A stretch of DNA of 7,190 nt, from assembly GCA_030039005.1 (NCBI GenBank), contig JASHQT010000086.1, positions 1 to 7,190 of the forward strand, in the 5' to 3' direction. Position numbers and translations under genes: made by a program. This DNA is from Bryobacteraceae bacterium. GTDB taxonomy: Bacteria > Acidobacteriota > Terriglobia > Bryobacterales > Bryobacteraceae. The notes beneath the pieces are model-generated. The model was not told the DNA's origin. It made no database searches and saw only the letters and a program-made list of their open reading frames with translations. Numbering within the stretch: position 1 is the stretch's first letter; each line of letters opens with the position of its first letter. Of this stretch, positions 1 to 3,746 are shown in pieces.

Positions 1-380
1 TCCACCACATCGAGCGCCCATCTGACGGCAGCCTCCAGTTGTTCCTCGGGCACCTTCATGTTCGCCAACCCATAAGCAACCTCGCGGTATACCGTGGCGT
101 TGAACAACTGGTCGTCCGAGTCCTGAAACACCATACCGACCTTACGCCGCACAGCGCGGAGGTTTTCGCGTACCACCGGTAATCCATCCACCACAACCTG
201 GCCGCTATCGGGCTGCAGCAAGCCATTCAGCATCTGGAACAGCGTGGATTTGCCCGCGCCGTTTGGCCCCATCACCGCGACGCGCTCGCCAGCGGCGATC
301 GATAGGCTCAGACGATCCAGTGCCTTCTGGTGCGTACCAGGGTAGGCGAAGCTGATGTCACTGATCTCGATGAGATTCAT
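1..380 (-). CDS. cbiO: Cobalt ECF transporter ATPase CbiO, N-terminal part (cut by window edge)
   Basis: Reading the minus strand from the ATG at 380-378 gives an open frame of 126 residues to the left edge. It is the start of an ABC ATPase: an aromatic A-loop residue (Tyr13), a Walker A motif GPNGAGKST at residues 38-46, and a Q-loop VGMVFQDSDDQLF with Gln86. The continuation FQ-DSDDQLF-x-TV-x-x-EVAYG is typical of CbiO/EcfA ATPases of energy-coupling-factor importers. The signature motif, Walker B and H-loop would lie beyond position 1; full CbiO proteins are about 270-280 residues, so a little under half is seen. It would power cobalt uptake on the cytoplasmic face of the CbiQ/CbiM membrane complex. 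The start lies 10 bases after the cbiQ stop, as expected for the last gene of a cbiMNQO operon. The upstream Shine-Dalgarno is weak (GCGAG). Family assignment is firm; cobalt rather than nickel comes from the neighbours. Confidence 0.93.
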   Translation of the reverse strand, partial: MNLIEISDISFAYPGTHQKALDRLSLSIAAGERVAVMGPNGAGKSTLFQMLNGLLQPDSGQVVVDGLPVVRENLRAVRRKVGMVFQDSDDQLFNATVYREVAYGLANMKVPEEQLEAAVRWALDVV

Positions 381-390
381 CTCGCGCCGT

Positions 391-1167
391 TCAACGCCAA
401 CGGAAATTGGCAAAGGCAAGCAGGACCAACGCCGTAGCGCTCGCGCCTCCGATTAACTTGTCGCGCGAAGGAATCGGCCGCGTAAAGAACCGTATTCCTG
501 GGGCGTCCTCGCTATAGCCGCGAGACAACATCGCTTGGTAAATGCGCGTGCTGCGGTCCAGCGACTTAACGAGTATGCTGCTAGCGATACCGCCGGTATC
601 GGCGACGCGGTGTGCCCAGGACCCGGAGTCTCCCATGCGGCTCAGTTGAGCGCAACGCATAGTGTGGGCCGTATCTTGGAGGATGAAGACATAGCGGTAC
701 ATCAAATCGGCAATATCGACCATCACGCTTGGAATCTTCCACAGGCGCAGAGTTTCCAGTATCTCGATCATGGGCGTGCTGAATGCGAGCAGAGTGGCGA
801 GCGTCACCGCCGCCATGATCCGCACGAACAGCAATAGCCCTTGCATGGCGCCCTCTTGCCGAGCCGTCAAAGTGAAAAACTTGAGAGGAACCACAAACAA
901 TGGGTGGTTGCCCTGCGTGAATAGGACGCTGAGAAACACCACCCAGGCAATGCCGAGTGGGATTAGCAACCGCCCTAACAAGCTGCGGAAGCTGACGTGC
1001 AAACTGAAGAAGAGGCCCACCCCACAAATCCATAAACCCAATGCTAACCGCCAGTTTGTGAGCATCGCGGCCACTACTACGGAGGCCAGCAGCACTCCGG
1101 TTTTGATGCGACCATCGATGTGGTGCAACGGACTGTCGCCTTCGGCCGTATAAGGCGATAAATTCAT
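391..1167 (-). CDS. cbiQ: Cobalt ECF transporter transmembrane protein CbiQ
   Basis: This 258-residue membrane protein belongs to the CbiQ/EcfT family, the transmembrane coupling subunit that links the substrate-binding protein CbiM to the CbiO ATPase. An N-terminal H-x-x-D-x-R-x-K pattern (HHIDGRIK, residues 15-22) is characteristic. Hydrophobic helices lie at about 24-37, 42-57, 66-84 and 107-129, with a final one at about 237-254. Two copies of the Ala-x-x-x-Arg-(x)-Gly coupling signature are visible, AQLSRMG at 173-179 and AMLSRG at 212-217; in the family these cytoplasmic helices dock on the ATPases. Length is normal. The ATG at 1167 follows the stop of the preceding small gene by three bases and is preceded only by a modest GAG Shine-Dalgarno, suggesting translational coupling. 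It lies third among the importer genes and is followed after 10 bases by cbiO. Confidence 0.93.
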   Translation of the reverse strand: MNLSPYTAEGDSPLHHIDGRIKTGVLLASVVVAAMLTNWRLALGLWICGVGLFFSLHVSFRSLLGRLLIPLGIAWVVFLSVLFTQGNHPLFVVPLKFFTLTARQEGAMQGLLLFVRIMAAVTLATLLAFSTPMIEILETLRLWKIPSVMVDIADLMYRYVFILQDTAHTMRCAQLSRMGDSGSWAHRVADTGGIASSILVKSLDRSTRIYQAMLSRGYSEDAPGIRFFTRPIPSRDKLIGGASATALVLLAFANFRWR

Positions 1168-1170
1168 GAT

Positions 1171-1524
1171 TTACTCGTATTTTTTCGATCCGGGCTTGGC
1201 GCCAAACAGCCTGAGCCAGTTGTAACCCACGATAATACCCGCAAAGAAGTTGGCCACCGAGAAGGCGCTGAGCTCGGAATCGCCCGGCAACTCGACAAAA
1301 GGATGATGCTCGCCCTTCACTTTGGTCGCAGTGGCAAGGTTGTTCACAACGTCGTCGGTGCCGATGCCCGTCAACTTGTGGTGCGACATGTAGGTGGCGG
1401 AAGCGAAGATGGCCAGTTCCATGACGATCATGATCGCCAACATCATCTTGGTAAAACCATCAAAGAAGCGCGGGTTGGGCCCTTCGGAACCGAGGGATCC
1501 CGCGTGAGTGCTCATCGTGCTCAT
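1171..1524 (-). CDS. CbiN-like small two-helix subunit of the cobalt importer
   Basis: A 117-residue protein sits exactly where CbiN lies in cbiMNQO operons. It has the CbiN architecture: a cytoplasmic N-terminus of about 25 residues, a first membrane helix at about 27-45, a loop of about 40 residues with two His pairs (H48-H49 and H73-H74), a second helix at about 87-107 and a short basic tail ending KKYE. Known CbiN proteins are nearer 90-100 residues and help CbiM load cobalt. I do not recognise convincing residue-level identity to enterobacterial CbiN, so the call rests on position, size and topology. The start is strong: GGAGG (plus-strand cctcc at 1533-1537) lies eight bases upstream, inside the end of cbiM, and the genes are three bases apart. 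ATG 1515 (residue 4) is an alternative start. A divergent CbiN, or an unrelated accessory subunit occupying its place, both remain possible. Confidence 0.75.
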   Translation of the reverse strand: MSTMSTHAGSLGSEGPNPRFFDGFTKMMLAIMIVMELAIFASATYMSHHKLTGIGTDDVVNNLATATKVKGEHHPFVELPGDSELSAFSVANFFAGIIVGYNWLRLFGAKPGSKKYE

Positions 1525-1527
1525 CGG

Positions 1528-2220
1528 TCAGGCCTCCTTGTTCAGAAGTAGTTGGGGTGCTTCTTTTTTCACAAGCACTTGGGGCAACAAATCAGGACGC
1601 CGATTCAACATCGCCAGCAACACTGCCGAGGTGAACAAGGCCTCGCCAACTGCCAGCGGCAACTGCGTAGGCCCGTAGCCCATAAAGAAAATCATCCATT
1701 GCTTCAATAGCGGCACCTGGCCGTGCAGGCTCAAAGCCAATTCGAAGGCAGCGATCAGATAGGTCATCAAATCACCAACAAACCCGGCTACGCCAGCCGC
1801 AAGCCACACCGGACAATTGGCTGCGCGGAGAATTTTCCACAATGCCCAGCCAGACAACCCGCCGCAAATGCCCATGGAGAATGTGTTCGCGCCAATGGTG
1901 GTGATGCCGCCATGGCCGAAGAAAACAGCCTGAAAAAACAACACGATGGCGGAAACCACTGCTGTGGCGAACGGACCGATAAGGATCGCCGCTAATGCCG
2001 TGCCGCAGGGATGCGAACAGGATCCCGTGACTGGCACGGGTAAGTGCATGGCGGAGATAACGAACACCGCGACACCGACCATGGCTAGAAACGGTTTGTA
2101 GGAAAGGTTTTCGCGAATACGCCGTTTGATTTCGTAGATGCCGGGAACTACGAACGCCGCGGTGGCCGCATACCATCCCGCACATGCCGTCGCCGACAGG
2201 ATGCCGTCTTCGATATGCAT
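1528..2220 (-). CDS. cbiM: Cobalt ECF transporter substrate-binding subunit CbiM
   Basis: This 230-residue, mostly hydrophobic protein is the substrate-capture (S) component of the cobalt importer. Hallmarks are the N-terminal MHIEDG with His2, where the family uses the free amino end and His2 as metal ligands; the block VTGSCSHPCG at residues 64-73 (His70 matches the other conserved ligand position); and GHGGITTIGANTFSMGICG at 102-120, a CbiM/NikM signature. Because the first residues bind metal, the start must be right, and it is well supported: GGAG (plus-strand ctcc at 2230-2233) lies nine bases upstream of the ATG. The short C-terminal tail (about 211-230) is polar and probably cytoplasmic. 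Salmonella-type CbiM has the closely similar VTGSCSHPTG block, which favours cobalt over nickel, though specificity cannot be proved from sequence alone. It leads the importer operon, 49 bases after the ferredoxin gene. Confidence 0.93.
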   Translation of the reverse strand: MHIEDGILSATACAGWYAATAAFVVPGIYEIKRRIRENLSYKPFLAMVGVAVFVISAMHLPVPVTGSCSHPCGTALAAILIGPFATAVVSAIVLFFQAVFFGHGGITTIGANTFSMGICGGLSGWALWKILRAANCPVWLAAGVAGFVGDLMTYLIAAFELALSLHGQVPLLKQWMIFFMGYGPTQLPLAVGEALFTSAVLLAMLNRRPDLLPQVLVKKEAPQLLLNKEA

Positions 2221-2269
2221 ACTTTCTCGCTCCTTATCAGTAAGATCGGCCTGGCGAGGCAGCCAAAGG

Positions 2270-2683
2270 TTATCCCCTTCGCTCCGAGAACAGATTCAAC
2301 CCTTCGCCCGCAGCAGTCTTCCGGAAGGGGTACATACTATATCGCTTAAGTTCCTTGGGAAGACGCAGCAACTCCCCCGCATTCATCGATGAGACGGCCC
2401 ATTCGACCAGGTCCCGGTATTGGTTGAATTCGGTGAGACCACCCAACCACTGGGTACCGCGTTCATCTGAGATCGACACGACATTGGGGACATCACACGG
2501 TCCCAGGCATCCGCTTATCGTCAGCTGAATCTGCTTCAATAGACCCCGGGCGCGCCATTCCTTCTTTAGCCAGTCCACAGGGACAGCGGGCTTGCCCCGT
2601 TCCGTATTTCCGCAACAGCAACCGAGGCAAACTGCAACATGCCCGAGCACGAGGCGCTTGGTGACCAACGGAAATTCATTCAT
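2270..2683 (-). CDS. Small thioredoxin-like [2Fe-2S] ferredoxin associated with cobalt/cobalamin genes
   Basis: A soluble 137-residue protein with no signal peptide or membrane helix. Residues 19-30 read CLGCCCGNTERG, with Cys at 19, 22, 23 and 24; a second pair, Cys59 and Cys63, lies in SGCLGPCDVPNVV. One or two cysteines from a first cluster plus C-x3-C is the arrangement of thioredoxin-like [2Fe-2S] ferredoxins, and the VPVDWLKKEW, QLTISGCLGPCD and WLGGL blocks fit that fold. The four clustered cysteines are more than one 2Fe-2S centre needs, so metal binding or a redox disulfide is an alternative. Its place directly ahead of cbiM, 49 bases away on the same strand, suggests a job in cobalt handling or cobalamin synthesis, such as supplying electrons for cobalt or corrin-ring reduction; that role is inference. 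The Shine-Dalgarno is weak (AGGA about 13 bases upstream). The last 30 residues are basic and lack an obvious domain. Confidence 0.8.
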   Translation of the reverse strand: MNEFPLVTKRLVLGHVAVCLGCCCGNTERGKPAVPVDWLKKEWRARGLLKQIQLTISGCLGPCDVPNVVSISDERGTQWLGGLTEFNQYRDLVEWAVSSMNAGELLRLPKELKRYSMYPFRKTAAGEGLNLFSERRG

Positions 2684-3017
2684 GTAGTAGGTGTCCTAGC
2701 AGGTCCAACAGTTCCTCGGATGGCGTATCTTCGCAGTGTGTCTGGCAGTTCAGGGAGCAAGAATACCCACTGAAGTTTAGCATGCAGGCGACGTTGCGCC
2801 AAGATCTTCCACGAGGGGCATACCAGCCGTATCCTATTGATTACACAGAGTCACAGACCACTCGATCCGTGGTCACTGACCGGATCGTGACACACAATAG
2901 AGGTATCGATTAGCCTGTCGCTACAGCTGGCGCACCTCTGGGCCTGCGGAATCTGACATGCGTTCGGCGAGCGGTAGGAATCCGTCTACGGTTAGGTAAA
3001 CAACAAGTGATCCAATC
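2684..3017. other. 334-base gap with no gene; leader region of the ferredoxin-cbi operon
   Basis: No coding frame of useful length with a plausible start is present on either strand. The gap lies downstream of the metal-sensor gene and upstream of the ferredoxin, so it should hold the promoter and control sites of the cobalt operon unless that is read through from the sensor. It contains the dyad at 2863-2887. On the minus strand a weak sigma70-like pair, GCGACA (2921-2916) and TATTGT (2899-2894) with a 16-base spacer, would start transcription just before that dyad. I found no cobalamin-riboswitch core or B12 box in the minus direction, and no terminator with a T-tract. Confidence 0.6.
2863..2887. 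repeat. Near-perfect 11-bp dyad, candidate operator of the ferredoxin-cbi operon
   Basis: The left arm CGATCC-gt-GGTCA (2863-2875) and right arm TGACC-GGATCG (2877-2887) are inverse complements across 11 base pairs, interrupted only by an extra GT at 2869-2870, with a single C at the centre. The one-base centre and absence of a T-run argue against an intrinsic terminator and for a protein-binding site. It lies immediately downstream of the weak promoter-like pair noted for the minus strand, a good place for a repressor. It does not resemble the G-tract operators known for RcnR-type sensors, so the binding protein is unknown. Confidence 0.45.
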
Positions 3018-3299
3018 CTATTTGAGATAAGCCCGGAGAGCGCTGACGAGATCGTCTGCAGCACGACTTTGTTCATCCGAGACCGCTCCGCTTGTCGGCA
3101 GGACGTGATATCGAATGTGGCCCTCGATTACTTCGGCCATCAGTGCGTCCATGGCCCCACGACACGCAGAAATGTTGTGTAGGATGTCCGAGCAATCCGC
3201 ATCATCTTGATTCAAAGCTTTTTCAATCGCCGCGACTTGTCCCGTGAGTCTACGGACCCGATTCAGCAGCTTCTTTTTTTCCTCGATGCTATGAGCCAT
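3018..3299 (-). CDS. RcnR/DmeR-like nickel/cobalt-sensing repressor (CsoR family, DUF156)
   Basis: A 93-residue all-helical protein of the CsoR/RcnR/FrmR family, DNA-binding tetramers that let go of their operator when metal binds. The family pattern is clear: EKKKLLNRVRRLTGQV near the start, an ISACRGAMDALMAEVIEGH core and a VSALRAYLK end. The metal fingerprint is His3, Cys36, His61 and His65, the His-Cys-His-His set of nickel/cobalt sensors such as RcnR and DmeR; formaldehyde-sensing FrmR lacks the His3 and His65 equivalents, and copper-sensing CsoR has Cys in place of His3. His3 needs the ATG at 3299, which supports that start although the Shine-Dalgarno (GAGAAA) is weak. An additional Cys46 lies in the core helix. 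It is the first gene on the minus strand, 334 bases before the ferredoxin-cbi genes, and divergent from nrdAB. Known homologues mostly control efflux, so control of the importer is inferred from position. Confidence 0.88.
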   Translation of the reverse strand: MAHSIEEKKKLLNRVRRLTGQVAAIEKALNQDDADCSDILHNISACRGAMDALMAEVIEGHIRYHVLPTSGAVSDEQSRAADDLVSALRAYLK

Positions 3300-3350
3300 A
3301 TAAGCAATTTCTCACAGAAAGGGTTCTCGCGGTCCGTCTTCATCTGGGCT

Positions 3351-3363
3351 AGAGCTGAGCTCT
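3351..3363. repeat. Perfect 13-base palindrome in the leader of the metal-sensor gene
   Basis: AGAGCT-G-AGCTCT is a perfect inverted repeat with a one-base centre, 52 bases upstream of the metal-sensor start and 30 bases before the first NrdR-like box. It is a possible autoregulatory operator. Its short arms mean chance is not excluded, and it lacks the G-tract of known RcnR-type operators. Confidence 0.25.
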
Positions 3364-3392
3364 TGAAAACTAGCTGCCTCACTGGAACCGAG

Positions 3393-3408
3393 CCACAATT
3401 AATTGTTG
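3393..3408 (+). promoter_or_regulatory. NrdR box 1, overlapping the nrdAB -35 element
   Basis: The 16-mer ccaCAATTAATTGttg contains a 12-base perfect palindrome, ACAATTAATTGT (3395-3406). Against the published NrdR-box consensus acaCwAtATaTwGtgt it keeps the key CwA...TwG framework and matches 11 of 16 positions, with the central AT inverted to TA. NrdR is the ATP-cone repressor of ribonucleotide reductase genes. The box covers the first bases of the -35 hexamer (3406-3411), so binding would block polymerase. Confidence 0.75.
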
Positions 3409-3435
3409 ACAACTCCGTGAGGCACACCGTATATT
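3406..3435 (+). promoter_or_regulatory. Sigma70-type promoter of nrdAB
   Basis: A perfect -35 hexamer TTGACA (3406-3411) is followed after 18 bases by TATATT (3430-3435), five of six matches to the -10 consensus. The predicted start at about 3442 coincides with the first base of the riboswitch P1 helix. The two NrdR-like boxes overlap these elements. This is the strongest promoter I see in the window. Confidence 0.82.
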
Positions 3436-3439
3436 GATT
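3424..3439 (+). promoter_or_regulatory. NrdR box 2, overlapping the nrdAB -10 element
   Basis: acaCCGTATATTGatt matches the NrdR-box consensus acaCwAtATaTwGtgt at 12 of 16 positions by my count, including the outer ACA, the central TATAT and the final wG. It lies exactly 31 bp from box 1 measured between the conserved C residues (3396 and 3427). That is three helical turns and the spacing typical of paired NrdR boxes. It encloses the -10 hexamer. Confidence 0.75.
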
Positions 3440-3441
3440 CT

Positions 3442-3626
3442 GCTGTCGATCTTCCTGAGGGAAGTTCAAAGGGAACCCGGTGAGAATCCGGGGCTGCCCC
3501 GCAGCGGTAAGCAGGAACGAAAGCCACATTTTCGCACTGGTCGACGTCCACAAGTCGAACGGGAAGCGGTGGCGATTAGGCGGCCATCGACGGTCGTGCC
3601 TGCAAGTCCGAAGACCTGTCGACAGC
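3442..3626 (+). ncRNA. Cobalamin (B12) riboswitch in the nrdAB leader
   Basis: The conserved core runs GGGAAcccGGTGagAATCC (3471-3489), then GGGGCTGCCCCGCAGCGGTAAGC (3490-3512), then GAAAGCCAC (3519-3527). The 3' B12 box, aAGTCCGaAGACCTGtC (3604-3620), closely matches the published B12-box consensus. The outer helix P1 is a perfect 8-bp pairing of GCTGTCGA (3442-3449) with TCGACAGC (3619-3626). Adenosylcobalamin or a related form would be the ligand, folding the RNA so that downstream expression drops. The element begins at the predicted transcription start and lies 120 bases before the nrdA start codon. It should repress a B12-independent ribonucleotide reductase when B12 is present, as known for Streptomyces nrdABS. 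Which corrinoid binds cannot be told from the sequence. Confidence 0.95.
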
Positions 3627-3655
3627 CGGCGCGATAGCGCTCGAAAATCACAAGC

Positions 3656-3738
3656 CTCGAGGGAAAGGGCTGGTGCCGGTTGCTCATGGGACGTTCCAGT
3701 CCCGTGATCCGATACCCTTTCACCCTCGGGCGGAAAGG
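3656..3738 (+). promoter_or_regulatory. Expression platform with two mutually exclusive folds around the nrdA ribosome binding site
   Basis: CCTTTC (3716-3721) is perfectly complementary to GAAAGG (3733-3738), which contains the nrdA Shine-Dalgarno, so a 6-bp hairpin with an 11-base loop can hide it. Alternatively, 3656-3669 can pair with 3715-3730 through 14 pairs (one U-G) with only C3721-A3722 bulged: CCTCGAGGG opposite CCCTCGGG, and AAAGGG opposite CCCTTT. This longer helix uses up the sequestering strand and leaves the Shine-Dalgarno free. A 9-bp hairpin, TCATGGGAC/GTCCCGTGA (3684-3692 with 3699-3707), sits inside the long helix. No U-tract follows any stem, so control of translation is favoured over intrinsic termination. 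Linkage to the riboswitch is inferred. Confidence 0.6.
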
Positions 3739-3746
3739 CGTCCGAA

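Noticed and set aside
581..1033. Overlapping frames on both strands inside cbiQ (also 535-837 and 770-1153 plus)
   Set aside because: cbiQ has clear family motifs and operon spacing in its own frame; these alternatives give His/Arg-rich or low-complexity translations typical of shadow frames.
2812..2826. Possible RcnR-type G-tract operator (ACGAGGGGCATACCA)
   Set aside because: Only four G residues with poorly matched flanks; it does not fit the known TACT-G6-N-AGTA pattern, so it is probably chance.
2684..3017. A second cobalamin riboswitch, expected on the minus strand ahead of the cobalt genes
   Set aside because: Read on the minus strand, the gap has no B12 box, no GGTGAAAATCC-like core and no GAAAGCCAC-like segment.
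3684..3707. 9-bp hairpin in the nrdA leader as an intrinsic terminator
   Set aside because: The stem is followed by TCCGATACCC rather than a T-run; it fits better as a structural hairpin within the larger platform helix.
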